This document shows, one piece after another, positions 22,875-36,321 of a stretch of 64,000 nucleotides of DNA (positions within the stretch are counted from its first letter, which is position 1; each line of letters begins with the position of its first letter). Both the position numbers and the translations under genes were made by a program. Source of the stretch: Metopolophium dirhodum (taxonomy: Eukaryota > Arthropoda > Insecta > Hemiptera > Aphididae); NCBI RefSeq assembly GCF_019925205.1, contig NC_083560.1, positions 38,238,270 through 38,302,269 of the forward strand, in the 5' to 3' direction. The notes below the pieces were generated by a model. The model was given only the letters and a program-made list of their open reading frames with translations. It did no database searches and was not told the origin of the DNA.

Positions 22875-23444
22875 CAAGGCTGGGCATTGGGCAAGTTAAT
22901 GATTTTTTTTTAACTCAGTTAAGTTAAGTTAATATACACCAATAACAAAAAGATAAAAGTTAAAAGTTAATTTAACTATGGGTTAACTCAGTTATGTTAA
23001 AAGTTAATACACATTTTTTGTTAACTTTTTATTAAGTTAAAAAAAAGTTAATTTGTTTATACAACGCTAATGTACTTAATTTTTTTCCAACCCAAAACTA
23101 AATTATAGGATATAGTGTTAATACTTCATACAGATTTCCATATAAGTAAGATTCGAATGTAAATTTTTAACTTTAAACAATTTACAATACATATTTTTTG
23201 ACATGAAAACGAAATAGATTGAAATAGTGAAATATTATAAAATTAAAAACAAAATAAATTAACTTAACTTACTTCTTAAAATGAAAAATTAACTCGTTAA
23301 TTTCACGTTAATTAAGAAAGAAATTTAATAAGTTAACAGTTAAGTTAATGAAAAGCCAAAAGTAACTAGTTAAGTTAAAAAGTTAAAATAAAATAAACTT
23401 TTTAACTTAACTTTAACTTTTTAACTCGTTAATGCCCAGCCTTG
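22875..23444. mobile_element. hAT-type MITE, 570 bp, with target-site duplication
   Basis: The left end is CAAGGCTGGGCATT and the right end is its exact complement, AATGCCCAGCCTTG. The 8 bases outside are CATCGAGG on the left and CATCGGGG on the right, an 8-bp target-site duplication with one change. CA-start TIRs with 8-bp duplications are typical of hAT elements. The interior is dominated by GTTAACTTAA-like words in both orientations and has no coding capacity, so the element depends on an outside transposase. Confidence 0.85.
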
Positions 23445-25332
23445 CATCGGGGGTCCGTGATCTGTAAAAGTTTAAGAACCGCTGTATTAAATCATGTACA
23501 TTTTATTAATTAATTTCATGATTATTAAATGTTTGAAATTTCTTTTAACTAGCTTTTCTTTTACAACACTGATGTATGGCCCAGTAAATTTGAATTGGCG
23601 CGATGAGGGCAATAAAAAAAAACAATAAATAATAAATTTAGGTACCTAAATATAAAATAACATTAATTAAATACCTAAATTATGAATTACCTATTTGGTG
23701 TTTTTTTTTAATTTATTGCTGAGGATCTAAACATCAAATTATTGATCTTCATCTTTGTTTATAAATTAAATTTTGTATTTTCAACAAAAAGACAAGTTAA
23801 AAAACCCAGAGATTGTTGGCTTATCAGAGATCTAAGTTTGGTTATTAAAATGTTAAGTTTTGTTAAAATTCTCATTTACACTTAACTTGTATACACAGAA
23901 GTATAATAACATATTTTAATGTTATGCACAATGTGTTGAATTAACGATACTATTTCTTTTTTCATCGAATCAAATAAAATTTTAAATGTCCGACATAGGT
24001 ACGACTCAATAAGTGATTTATTTATATATTTTTTCACATTTAGTTATGAACCTCCAATATTGAAAGGTTTAGGTTCAGTTACACTCAGAAAAAATGTTAT
24101 TTAGTTTATGAAACAAAAACTGGTATGATTTTAATCCATTGAAGTCAATTTATTATTTTCAGAAAATGTATTTCATTAAATCAATAAAAATGAAAGTTCT
24201 TGAAAAAAAGTTATACCTTTAAAGTTAAAGGTAAAATTCACAATTTCAAATACTTAACACTTAAAAACTTAATAAAAGATTAAGGTACAGTAAACTAAAA
24301 ATAACTATTAAAATATGTAAAAAATTGTGAGTCAAAAAAAATAAAAAATTACAAGTTTAAAGTTTAAATTACATAATATTTACAATTTTTTTTTTAAATT
24401 TAATTATTATGTACATTATATAAATACTTTGTAATGCAATTTTTTATGTAAGAGTTGTCGTTTTTATTATACATAGCTGCTTGTAGGTAATTAACAATAA
24501 TTACTAGACATTTATAAAAAACGTTCAAAACCTTTAACAAATTAATTCATTATTTAGAAGAGTTCCACACTATAGTAAGCTGAGCATCAACAGAACATTT
24601 TTTAAAAATGTATAAGCTTATACAATTACTAACATCACATTCAAATTCTTATTAATGAATAATTATTATACTCCATTAACCTTATTCTGCGCCGAGGTGA
24701 ACTAAGTGAGTCAATAGTGTCCAACACTCGGTGTCCGCAATATATTATATTCCGTGCATTTTCGCAAATACGTGTTTACAAAACTTGGCCAGTGCCCTTA
24801 AAAATCACTATATTTTATGCCAGTCTTGTAAAGTATTAGAATAAATGTATTCAAATACTTTTTTTATTCGAATACTATTTTAAATACTTTTTGAAAAAAT
24901 ATGTTGTAGGTACGTATTCTGAATATTTTTTTTTTGTCATTTTTTATTTATTAAAAACAAATTTTTGATGTGAAAACATCTTATACGGCACTCAGATCTT
25001 TCCACTTGGCCATTGAACATTTTCGAGCATTACCGTTTTTGCGTAACGCTCGATAGATACCTACCTATTAAATTATTAAAAGTTAAGGCGAATTTAATAT
25101 CTAAAGTTCTACTGGTTTTTCAAATTTTTTGAAAAACAGCGAAAATTCTTTTGCCACTAACAGTTTAATTCAGACGTCGGACTGGGCGTGAACCTTAAAG
25201 GTAGGTTGAGATCGGAACTCGACGAGCCTCCAAATGCCACAGTTCTGGCGGAAAGTATAACTATTGCGAAGCCGTTGTTGTTTCATACATTTATTCGATA
25301 TCTACGCATAGAAAATATAAGATAATATTCAA

Positions 25333-27575
25333 ATAATTACCGCGTGAAATTAAATATTATAATCATTATTATTAATACAAGTATATAATAAAATTGAGCA
25401 TTGTAATTTGTATAACTTAAATATAAATTATTCGGTACTTGTAACACAAAAAAGGTGGGCAAGACATCCATTTACAATACTCTGCTGTACAGTAGGTTAC
25501 AAGTGGGTCGCTGTAATGGATGGTGTTAAATTTGAATTCAATTATATAATATCATTAATATAATATCAAATACGATTCTGAGCGGAAACAGTCAGTAAGC
25601 CTATGATATTACCAAGTATAATTGATGATATTATTGTGAATAAAGTAATTTATATATTATAACCTACATACGTAGAACATTGTATTACATTTTCAATTCT
25701 TAGCTATAAAAGTTGAACATTTTATAAATTTTCATCTACAAAATAATTATTAAATTTTGTCGAAATTCGAACTTTAAATGCTTATCAAAAAAAAACTGTG
25801 CTTATTTATTTTTAATATTTTTCAACGCTATTGTAACATTATATCAGGAGCCTTGCATTAAATGTTCACGCTTTTTTATCCAACAAATAAAATGTTATTG
25901 ATATTTATAGAAAAAAAACTAAAAAAAATTGAAAACTGACAATGTTCGTAAACAGCTCAAAAAGAGTACAATCATTTTATAAATTTTATCGTGTATAGAA
26001 AATGCTAATATAAACATTCAGTCATCCGTTTTTTAATTACAACAAAATAAGAAAATCGTTACATGAGAAATCGAGTGAATATCAAATGTTGTAAAAATAT
26101 GAATTTCAAACGCTCATAAAAATTTAATTTAACTTTCTTGTAGACTTTTTTTTTTTTGATAAAGGTAGACAAACTTATGGATAATTTTGTATTACATTTT
26201 CAAATCTTAGATTTAAAAAGAAAATTTTTATGAATATAAAATAATTTGCTAATTTTTGTAATTTTTCCGTATTTTATCAAGATTTGAACTTTAAATGCCT
26301 ATAAATAAAAACCGTGACTAATGGTTTTTAATATTTTTTAAATATCATTGTAACAATATAGTAGGAGCCTTCTATTAAATTTTCAAGCTTTTTTGACCAA
26401 CAAATAACATTTTATTGATATTTATAGAAAAAAAAAACTAAAAAAAATGGAAACTGAAAATGTCCTTATAAAACTTTATTTGTTGGGCAAAAAAGCTTGA
26501 ACATTTAATACAAGGCTCCTATTATATAGTTACAATGACATTTGAAAAATATTAAAAATCCTTAGTCACCGTTTTTATTTATAAGCATTTAAACTTCAAA
26601 TCTTTACAAAATACGGAAAAATCATGAAAATTAGCATATTATTTTAAATTGAGAATTCATTAAAATTTTTCTTTTTAAATCTAAGATTTTAAAATGTAAT
26701 ACAACTAATACAAGATTCCTCATAAGTTTGTCTACCTTAATAAAAAAAAAAATGTTTATAAGCAAATCAAATTAAATTTTTATGAGCGTTTAAAATTCAT
26801 ATTTTTACAATATTGGATATTCACTCGATTTCTTATGTAGTGGTTTTGTTATTTTATTGTTATTCAAAAACGAACCACTGTAGATACATGAAAACTTCAC
26901 TGAATGTTTATATCAGCATTTTCTATACACCGTACAATTTTGACTCTTTTTGAGCTGTTTACGGACATTGTCAGTTCATAATTTTTTTAGTTTTTTTTCT
27001 ATAAATATCAATATAATTGTATTTGTTGAGTAAAAAAGCATGATAATTGAATGCAATGTTACAATAGCAGTTGAAAAATATTAAAAATAAATAAACACAA
27101 TTTTTTTTTAAGCATTTAATGTTCGAATTTCGACAAAATTTATCAAAGTTAAAATTTAATAATTATTTTGTAGTTAAAAATGTATAAAATGTTCAACTTT
27201 TATAGCTAAGGATTGAAAATTTAAAACAAGTCTTAACGTAAATAGGTTATATATAAATTACTTTATTCACAATCATATCATCAAATATACTTGGTAATAC
27301 CATAGGCTGACTGACTGTTTTCGCTCAAAATCGTTTTTCTATTACATTGATATTACATCATTGAATTCAAATTTAACACCATCCGTTATAGTGAATTACT
27401 TGTAACCAACTGTACAGCAGACTGACATTCACTTACCCACCTTTTTTTTGTAGTACAAGAGCCAAATAAATTACATTTGAATATTAAAATACTCAATTTT
27501 ATTATTTACTTGTATTAATATAATAATGATTATTTTAATTAAATTCACGCGGTAATTATTTAAATGTTATATTTA
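25333..27575. mobile_element. 2.2-kb nested inverted-repeat element, left-arm copy
   Basis: The outer ends pair: TTCAAATAATTACCGCGTGA at 25,329 on the left and TTCACGCGGTAATTATTTAAA on the right near 27,545. Inside, the B terminus at 25,451 pairs with the reverse B terminus ending at 27,447. Further inverted blocks fill the interior, for example TAGACAAACTTATGGATAA near 26,167 against the complementary block near 26,700-26,735. It is non-coding and may be an element that captured a second copy of itself. Confidence 0.65.
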
Positions 27576-27859
27576 GTGTTTGAAGTATGAAGTATTTCAC
27601 TACATGGTGAAATATTTCACAAAAACGTGAAACATTGAAATTTTTTTTAACATAATATCAATGATGGTTATTTATCAATTATTAATTATATATTTATATA
27701 GTCCAAGATTTCTAGGTATAATCATTGACATTAATGGAATACGAGTACTACAATTGACATATTACTATATAAGGGCTTGTTTTCGACTATTTATAGCAAA
27801 ATATAAAAATATTTAAATATGTTGTATACCGTTTTAAATGTATAATTCCAAAGTTTAGG

Positions 27860-28078
27860 TATACATACAATTATGAAGGTAGTTAATGACAATTATATGT
27901 AAATATATTGTATGTATAATATTTTACTGAAATATTTTTTATCGATAGCTTTCCTATCTATCGATGAGGAAAGCCCTGATGATTATGCGTTGTCTTTATA
28001 GACGCTCGCGTGATACTGATAAGAGACTCGTACGTTTACGTTTCCCGGTGTTTGTGATCAGATACATTACTTAAGTAC
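27860..28078. other. Segment upstream of the GC-richer piece
   Basis: It contains TATCGATAGC and CTATCGATGAGG words near 27,940-27,970, matching the TATCGATA-type sites common in insect promoters, and rising GC. It may be an old promoter or 5' UTR. There is no frame to support a gene. Confidence 0.2.
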
Positions 28079-28680
28079 TACGTTTTATTTTGATTTTTCT
28101 CCAGTCGTTTTACTCGTTCACAACTATTTAAAAGTCAGTATTTTTCGTGTTTCCAATCGGTATTCCAGTCTCCAGGCTTCTTCTTGCTAGACGGCCACAT
28201 AGTCCAGACGCCAGTATCGCATTTAGTAGGTATTGATTTCTATGATTCACTGTGCTGCAGCTGCCTGCTGAAGTGCTGACATTAAGCTCAAGGCACGTTA
28301 TCCAAAATAATATTTTTATTCCTCGGTGCTGTCTCAGTCGCTAAATCGTATTTACACCACATTTAATGCACATATATAATATATATATAATATATATATA
28401 TATATATCAGGACAAACTGAGAAAGCACTGGAGTAAATTGGTCGTTGACGCAAATACGGTATATTTTTTACTTGTGCACAAGTAAAAGTGTATAAGTAAT
28501 ATCTAGTTATTGACGTACACTTTTCTAATGGCGGCTAATTATAAGGTTGGTATTTATATTCATTATATTTATTCATTACCTACCGATAAAGTTTAGGAGG
28601 TTTATAACAATATATTAACATCCTGACTTTAGTGTATTGCTGCAATGGCTTTAGTTACTTAATGTATTTACTTATATGAC
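28079..28680 (+). repeat. Segment S2: GC-richer, exon-like sequence present three times
   Basis: Copies: here (plus), 44,844-45,445 (plus), and about 59,171-59,772 (minus). It contains CTTCTTCTTGCTAGACGGCC and CTGCAGCTGCCTGCTGAAGT, then an ATG in CTAATGGCGGCTAATTATAA (28,528), followed by a weak GTTGGT donor. It looks like the 5' UTR and first exon of some host or element gene. I cannot identify the product (MAANYK and no more). Confidence 0.5.
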
Positions 28681-29115
28681 TATATATATTAAAATTTTTA
28701 ATATTTTTCAACTGCTATTAGAACGATATATCAGGAGCCTTATATTAAATATTCACGCTTTTTTACCCAATAAATAGAATTTTATTGATATTTATAAAAA
28801 AAAAAACTAAAAAAATTAAGAACTGACAATGTCCGTAAACAGCTCAAAAAGAGTCATATTATTTTCAGAATTGTACGGTGTATAGAAAATGCTAATATAA
28901 ACATTCAGTGAAATTTTCATGTATCTACAGTTGTTCGTTTTTGATTAACAATAAAATAACAAAACCACTACATAAGAAGTATTGTAAAAATATGAATTTC
29001 AAACGCTCATAAAAATTTAATTTGATTTGCTTATAGACATTGATGTAGATAAACTTATGGATAATCTCGTATAACATTTTCAAATCTTAGATTTAAAAAT
29101 AAAAATTTTATGAAT
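28680..29115 (-). mobile_element. Fragment of the aphid repeat family
   Basis: The blocks TTTTTAATATTTTTCAACTG, GAACTGACAATGTCCGTAAA and CAAACGCTCATAAAAATTTA are shared with 25,800-26,130 and 60,7xx-61,1xx. It has no terminus and is truncated at both ends. It stops exactly where the right arm has its extra 1,485 bp. Confidence 0.6.
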
Positions 29116-29210
29116 TCTTAACTCAAAATAAATATAAAATATATGTAGGTAATTGATTCACGTATTAGTGTATAAGTATTACTCTACTCGCAGAGGCAGT
29201 TCTCCTTGAG

Positions 29211-29489
29211 TTGTTATGGTCTCCTAGACGTAACCTCATAGTTAGAAACCTCATTCTATTTTGGCAAACTAATCAAGAAGAGCGGACAACAACAAATTAC
29301 CATTTCGAGGCGGCAGTTTCACTAAATTGCGAGAATAACAACTTTGTGAACAGCTACATCAACCTCAACGTCACCCTGTGCACGCGCCAATACTATCAAA
29401 GGAACCAACATCGTATAAATGAGGGCTGGGAGCACAGCATAAGCAGATGTACCTGGACCAGCAACACAGAAGCGCCTTCACGCCACTAG
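29211..29489 (+). CDS. Short open frame in a GC-richer segment, 92 residues, doubtful
   Basis: The frame reads RRNLIVRNLILFWQTNQEER, then QYYQRNQHRINEGWEHS. Composition is more balanced than in the surroundings, and an AATAAA lies at about 29,547. A second frame over 29,440-29,530 also looks plausible (MYLDQQHRSAFTPLAIYR), so the piece may be a shifted or partly decayed exon. No family recognised. A copy lies at 56,877-57,155 on the minus strand with one amino-acid change. Confidence 0.25.
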   Translation: MLWSPRRNLIVRNLILFWQTNQEERTTTNYHFEAAVSLNCENNNFVNSYINLNVTLCTRQYYQRNQHRINEGWEHSISRCTWTSNTEAPSRH

Positions 29490-29635
29490 CCATATACAGG
29501 ACGACTACTACTACCACGACGATATTATACATTTTATTCTGTTATAATAAAAACATTGCATTTACTATTCTAATTTGACTACTATTATTTTCAAAATCAT
29601 CTACATAGTGAATCTCTGAACTCTGAAGGGGCAGC

Positions 29636-29730
29636 ATGTAACAGTATAATGGATGGTATTAAATTTGAATTCAATGATATTTGAATTCATTATATACGAA
29701 AAACGATTCTGAGCGGTGACGGTTTGCCAG
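29636..29730 (+). mobile_element. Short B-terminus fragment of the aphid repeat family
   Basis: It contains AATGGATGGTATTAAATTTG and ACGAAAAACGATTCTGAGCG; the outermost and inner blocks are missing. It is mirrored at about 56,636-56,730. Confidence 0.6.
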
Positions 29731-30689
29731 TGTGGATATTTTATATTATATTTATATAGTTTTACTTATTATTAATACGGCAGCCGGTAAGTTGAATTAT
29801 AAAATTACAACAAAATAAATAAAATCGTTATTCTTGGTTATTTAATTTCGTCCGAATTTGAACATAAAATAACTATAAAAGAAACTGCATGTATTTTTGG
29901 TGATAGTATATGAAAGAAATATGTTATTTAACTTACAATTTTAGCTTTATAGTTGCAATATAAATATATAATTTATATTCATTCGTAATTTTTATGAATT
30001 TCGTATTTTTTTCATACAATATACTTTCATTTTACGTTGTATTTTAGTTTATTTTTACCAAATTTAGAAAACCATTTAATGAGAAATAATCTTATACACT
30101 TAAATATCCAATCTGCTATGAGTATAAAAATTGTTATGAACAACAATTATAAAAAATAAACCGAAACTATTAGAAACTCAATTGCTTAAAGAAGCTTTCA
30201 ATTTGGAGCTAAAAATTATTTAAGCAAACAAATTGTAAAACAAAAAAAAAACGTAAAAAACGTTGAATGTATAATGTATGAACAAAATTCCCCATCGATT
30301 CATTAAAACTACGAAAGTATGCAGGGGCGTATACAATAGATGGGTATACGAGTTTTTTTTTAATATTTTATAAAATTGTGTTCTAAGTGTTAGCGCGTTA
30401 AAATAAGGATACAAAAAAATTAAATAAATTGTGTACTTGATAAATATAAATAAAATATTTTTTTAAATGTTATCAAGTATCGAAAATAATAAAATAAACA
30501 TATGGTTGATAAGCATTTTTATTTTAAAGAAATTACCTACTGTGGAATTCCGGGAAACATAAAAAAAACTGTAATACCTTTGTACAAAAAAACTAATAGT
30601 TCCGCAGATAACTGGGTCTGCACAGGAACACCAATACAGTAACAAACCTTTAAATATCGTCAAAAATACAAAAACAAATAATACTATTT

Positions 30690-33375
30690 ATACTTATTAT
30701 TGCAGATGACGATCTCGCATATTTGACAGATAAATATAATAAAAATTTAATTATTATAAAAGGCTATGATGAAATAAACAATAAAACAGTAAAAGACACG
30801 GCAATAGTTTATTATAAGCCAAACCGATCATTTATAGGAATATTTCACAAATACAATCATTGGACCCCGGGTAAAATAAACGCTAATAATCAAATATTAA
30901 CCGTACGTAATATGATAGTATTTACGATAACACCTGACCTACAAACTATTAATAAACAAAGAGAACACATACAACACATACAAAGTAGCAACACACAGCA
31001 AAATATAAAATACGACGGAGTGGATATTACACAAAACGAATTTGATGAGTTAACACATTATGTAGAGCAAGAATTTGAAAACATGATTGAACATTTTGCT
31101 GACACAATATTACCTCAGACAAGATTACAAAACACACTTGTAAAAAATAATGAAAACAATAAAACGATATGTAATTTAACAAATTTAACAAATAGTAAAA
31201 ATTAGAATTTGATATTAACCCTGATTTGGAAACAAATCAACAAGTAAAACTAAAAAATATATTGATAAGATTCGCGGATTGTTTCGCGTAACATGATATG
31301 GACCTAGGATCCATTGATATTGGAGATATTATATCAATACCCACATTAACTGATGACCCAGTAAATTTACCACCATATAGATTGGCATTATGCGAACAAA
31401 ATTAGTTACAAAGACAAGTCAATGAACTCTTAAAAGCAAGTTTAATTATACCATTTAATTCAGCATATGCTAGCCCAGCATTTTAATAAGGTGGATAAGG
31501 CAAAAGGATTATTAATCGACTATAGACAAATAAACAAACAAGTACCTCATCAGAATTTTCCAATCACGAATATACAAACAATATTTGATTGTCTTGAAGG
31601 GTCGAAATATTTCAATATAATGGATACGCAGCAGGGATTTCTGAACATCCTACTGGGTAAAACAGACCGATATAAATTAGCATTTATTACCCCATTTGGA
31701 TTATATGAATGGACAAGATTTCCATTCGGGTATAAAAACTCTCCAAGACAGTTTTCTAAAGCATTGGCTACTGCTCTCTCTGGACTACTTTATTTGGGCA
31801 CCATTAATTATGTAGACGATATTGTGAATCATGCAAAAACATTTGAAGAGCTACTTATAATTTTAGAAAAACTATTAGAACGAATTAGAAAAACAGGGTT
31901 TAAATTGAAACAAAAAAAATGTAAATTTGGATATTTTTAGTTGAAAATACTAGGGCAATCATTAATCAATATGGAGTTAAGCCAAATGAGGAGGGATTGG
32001 TAGCGATAAATAAATTTCCTATTCCAGAAAATATAAAACAAACGAGAAGTTTTTTAGGATTATGTAATTTTTTTAGAAAGTTCATACCAAGATACGCTGA
32101 AATTGTAGCACCTATAACCGATTTAACTAGAGGCCACTTCAAATCAAAAAAATCTCCTGTAAAATGGCGAAATAAACACACAGAAACGTTTAAAGTACTT
32201 AAAGAAAAGTTTACAAGCCCACCGTTGTTAAAACATTTCAGCCTAAACCTACCAATAGTCTTATGGACCGATGCAAGTAAAATAGGAATAGCAAGTGTTT
32301 TATTACAAAAGGACGGAGGTGACGAATTATTACATCCCGTATAATACATTTCTCGGCGTGTCACTGCCACTGAAGAGAAATATAGTGCAATTGAACTAGA
32401 ACTATTAGCGATAGTACATGCGCTCGAAACCTTTAGACCATATGTATATGACACAAACATAGAAATATGGACAGACCATGCTCCGTTAAAATATTTAGAC
32501 AATATTAAATCATTATCAACAAGAATTCAAAGACTAAAAAGTAAAATTATAGACTACGACATAACAATTAAATATAGAAAAGGACTATTAAATCAAGTAT
32601 GCGATGCTATGTCCCGAAATCCAGCGTTCGAACCACCCACGATAGAACAAGAAATACAAATGGATAACGAACTGACAATTTGCACAGTAAAAACTATTAA
32701 TATACACCTAGAACAATTACGTGATGATACATATTATGCCAAATATTATTAAAGCAATACAGAACCTAGAACTTTCAGACCATACATGGATAAGAAAATC
32801 AAAAAATTATTTTATAAATGAAAACCAAATACTCATGTATAAACATTTATCTAAGGGGCAATCAATAAATTTAATAGCATTACCAGACAACCGCGAACAA
32901 ATGAAATTTTAAACGACTTTCATGATCACCCCTTATCAGGACACTTAGGCATAGATAAAACATACAATAAAATTATTCAACGATATTTTTTGCCCTCTAT
33001 ATATAAAGACATACGTAAATATGTAACATCATGCATTAGTTGTCAAAAAATAAAATCGGATAAAAAAGCGACCTATGGTCAAATGCTAACATCACCAAAA
33101 ATTATTGGTATACCATTTCAACGATTTACAATAGATTATATTGGCCCAATTAATCCACCAAGCAATGGAAACTCATATATTTTGGTAGGAACTTGCGCAA
33201 CTACTAAATACGCTATAGCAAAATCATACTAAAACGCTGACGCAATGTCGACAGTTGCATATTTAATAGACATAATTTTACAATTCGGAGCAATAGGCAA
33301 AATACACTCTGACCGAGGCTCACATTTTGCAAATAAATTGGTGAAAGACTTACTAAAAGCTCATATTTACTAACA
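30690..33375 (+). pseudogene. Dead Ty3/gypsy-type retrotransposon pol region, left arm
   Basis: Domains in order: an N-terminal stretch of unclear nature (open from about 30,705 to 31,205); the segment before reverse transcriptase (LLKASLIIP near 31,430); reverse transcriptase with DYRQINK, FPFGYKNSPRQF and the catalytic YVDD at about 31,808; the gypsy-type link KFPIPENIKQTRSFLGLCNF; RNase H with LWTDAS and TDHAPLKYL; the integrase zinc finger with H..H and CISCQK near 33,040; and the integrase core with FTIDYIG and HSDRGSHF. The third catalytic acid and everything after about 33,370 are absent. Stops interrupt at 31,288, 31,403 and 32,341, with frameshifts near 31,485, 31,945 and 32,910. No LTR, gag or env was found. 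The order RT-RNase H-integrase is that of Ty3/gypsy (Metaviridae) elements. Confidence 0.85.
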
Positions 33376-33589
33376 GACAACTTTTTCCGTGGTCAGTAGA
33401 TGTTTGAATATGCTGTAAAGTACCTATGGGTTCTTATGAATACAACCGGATTGGTTTTAATTAAAATTATGTTGGTGAAATTTCCTAAATTCAAAATATT
33501 CTTTGTGACGATGTTCAAACAATGTAGTGAAAAAAAAGCTTTTATAATTGTGATATACGTAGATAGGCAATCTGAAAGGGGGTCCAGGG

Positions 33590-35010
33590 GGTCTGGATAG
33601 GCTGTTTACGGACATTTTCAGTTTCCATATTTTTAGTTTTTTATTCTATAAATATCAATACAATTTTATCTGTTGGATAAAAAAGCTTGAAAATTGAATA
33701 CAAGCTAGGCTCCTAATATATTGTTAAAACGATAGTTAAAAATTCAGTCACAATTTTTTTATAAGCATTGTTGACAAAATATCTACGTTTATGAAATGTT
33801 CAACTTTTATGGCTAAATTTTAAAATTTAAAACAAGGTTCCACGTAAATAGGTTATATATTTATAAAATATAAATTAATTTATTCACAATAATATCATCA
33901 AAATTTGAGTATATTTAATATACTTAGTAATATTTTTCAACTGCTATTAGAACGATATATCAGGAGCCTTATATTAAATACTCACGCTTTTTTACCCAAC
34001 AAATAGAATTTTATTGATATTTATAGAAAAAAAAACTAAAAAAATTGAAAACTGACAATGTCCGTAAACAGCTCGAATAGAGTCAAAATTTTTTCAAAAT
34101 TTTATGGTGTATAGAAAATGCTAATATAAACATTCAGTAAAACTTTCAAGTATCTACAGTAATTCGTTTTATAATTACAATAAAACAAGAAAATTGTTAC
34201 ATGAGAAATCGAGTGAATATCAAATGTTGTAAAAATATAAATTTCAGACGCTCATAAAGATTTAATCTAAGTTTCTTGTAGACATTTTTTTTTTGATAAA
34301 GGTAGACAAACTTATGAGTAATCTTATATTACATTTTCAAATCTTAGATTTAAAAAGAAAAATTTTTATGAATTCTCAACTCAAAATAATTTGCTAATTT
34401 TCGTGATTTTTCAGTATTTTGTCAAAATTTGAACTTTAAATGCTTATAAATAAAAACCATGACTAAGGATTTTAAATTTTTTTCATTTGCCTTTGAAACA
34501 ATAACCTAGGAGCCTTCTATTAAATTTTCAAGCTGTTTTACTCAACAGATAAAATTTTATTGATATTTATAGAAAAAAAAACTAAAAAAATTGAAAACTG
34601 ACAATGCCCGTAAACAGTTCAAAAAGAGTCAAAATATTTTCAACATTTTATGGCGTATAGAAAATGCTAATATAAACATTTAGTCAACATTTCATGTCCC
34701 TACAGTCATTTGTTTTAGAGTTACACCAAAAACCAAAATCTCGAAAACAGATTTAGCGTAAAAATTCCCGTTTTTCCTTAATTTTTCTTTTGTTTTTCAC
34801 GTCGCTTTTGAAAACTACTGGGAAATTTTTACTTTTGACCTCCCAAAGTACCAACTAGATTCACTTTCCTATCAGAAAAGTTACTGTTGAAGAAAATCCA
34901 AGCACTTTTACTGTCTTAAAAGATGATGACAGACACAAAAATATAAAAAATATTAAAAAAAAAAGACACATCATTGTAAAATCAATACAATCAATACATT
35001 CGCTCAGAAT
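33590..35010 (-). mobile_element. Block of aphid repeat family, ends with family A, left arm
   Basis: It includes GGCTGTTTACGGACATTTTC at the left and the inverted family A end (CGCTCAGAATCTAAAATAAT) at 35,005. Several partial units are joined in both orientations. It follows directly after the truncated integrase, so the pol region was probably broken by this insertion or a rearrangement. No coding. Confidence 0.65.
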
Positions 35011-36021
35011 CTAAAATAATTTATTAGACAAAAAATATCTTTATTTTATGTAAAAACAATAATAAATTAAATAGGTATTCCTATGTAAATACTTAACAAC
35101 ATTTATTTATATATTTTTGTTTTATATTCAGTAAGAAAATTAAAATAGAAAAATAAAAAATATACATAAAAATATACTAATTTAAAATTATGAAAAAAAT
35201 AAAGCCAAAAAAAAAATATTTTATATATTCATGTTAAAAAAAGTATCCATAATACTTTTGATCAATGATATGCTTGTATATACTTGATAAAAATATATTC
35301 AAAGAGTATATTAAGGATTATAATATCAGCACCCTGTTGGGAAAAACGGTTTTCCTGGTACTTGGTTTAGGTTACGAATTCCAAATTTTCGGTTACGAAT
35401 GGTTACTTATCTGTTACTAATGTATGAAACCAAATTCGAAGAAAATAGTTTAGGTTGTGGTGCTAGTGTAATGTACCTGTAATGGCAGCCGTGCAAATTG
35501 CAGATGGTCAGTAATCAGAGAGTATAATCATAGATATTATTCGATATTATGAATCATCGAATTTTGATATTTTATAATAGCGATTTAATGAAACATTACT
35601 GTGTGAGGTACACTATTTGATACATTGGATGGTTTGTGAATCCAATTATTATAATAATCACGAATTTCTGTTGAATTTCTCTTTTATTAAACAATTCACA
35701 CTGTGCCACTGCACCACGCGTTGTCGTTTCGGCCGGATCTAAGTTCCAAAAACGGTCACAACCAGAATCTACTTACATTTTATTACAATTAATATTGTGG
35801 GGATAATACATTAAATGATAACTTTTGTTCCCCCTGTTTGAACCGAGAACCGGGATGGAACTACTCGCATTGTTTCGACCCCGGGTGCCCATCATCTGTA
35901 TTGTAGGACAATAATAATATACAGCTAATAAAGATAATAATAATGTACTACAGCAAAGAGTACCACTACGGGGCCACAGAACGTAGGTACTTTCCTCGGA
36001 CGAATACCCGGTGTATATGTC
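35011..36021. other. Unassigned arm sequence
   Basis: AT-rich up to about 35,320, then mixed. GCACCACGCGTTGTCGTTTC near 35,710 is a small GC-rich patch. No supportable gene; the minus-strand frame at 35,773-36,066 looks spurious. Confidence 0.4.
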
Positions 36022-36321
36022 ATGTGTATGGTCGATGGTCAAGCTGCAGCTTACAACACAATACAATGGTTATTTAGCCTAGATTACAAATTAAAATCAT
36101 TACCAAACAATAACGATGAACAATACTGTCCAAATCCTTTCGAGAAATTTTGGAGATATCCAGAACCAGGCAGCCAGTATATTTGTATGCGAAACACCGC
36201 TTCATGGACCGGCTTTAGCTTGCTGTCCCCCAGTGTTCCAAAAAGAACTGTAAGCAGGACAAAATTTTTTATTTATAATACTAGTTTACTTTTCGGATAT
36301 TTAGTTCATTTTCAAATTTAG
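36022..36321 (+). CDS. Short open frame, 99 residues, doubtful
   Basis: Contains NPFEKFWRYPEPGSQYICMR, which has a balanced composition, but the end is a random-looking AT-rich tail. The minus strand also has an open frame over part of it. No family recognised. It may be an exon fragment of the adjacent element. Confidence 0.2.
   Translation: MCMVDGQAAAYNTIQWLFSLDYKLKSLPNNNDEQYCPNPFEKFWRYPEPGSQYICMRNTASWTGFSLLSPSVPKRTVSRTKFFIYNTSLLFGYLVHFQI

Noticed and set aside
31966..32502. A 178-residue open frame on the minus strand of the gypsy region (mirrored at 53,864-54,400)
   Set aside because: It lies antisense to well-recognised RT-RNase H coding sequence, and its translation has no domain. It is a shadow frame.
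30690..33375. An intact retrovirus-like element with envelope
   Set aside because: Several stops and frameshifts, no LTRs, no gag or env, and integrase truncated. Only the pol relic is supported.
35773..36066. A 97-residue minus-strand frame (mirrored at 50,300-50,593)
   Set aside because: No motif, overlaps another doubtful frame, and starts and ends in AT-rich sequence. Not reported as a gene.
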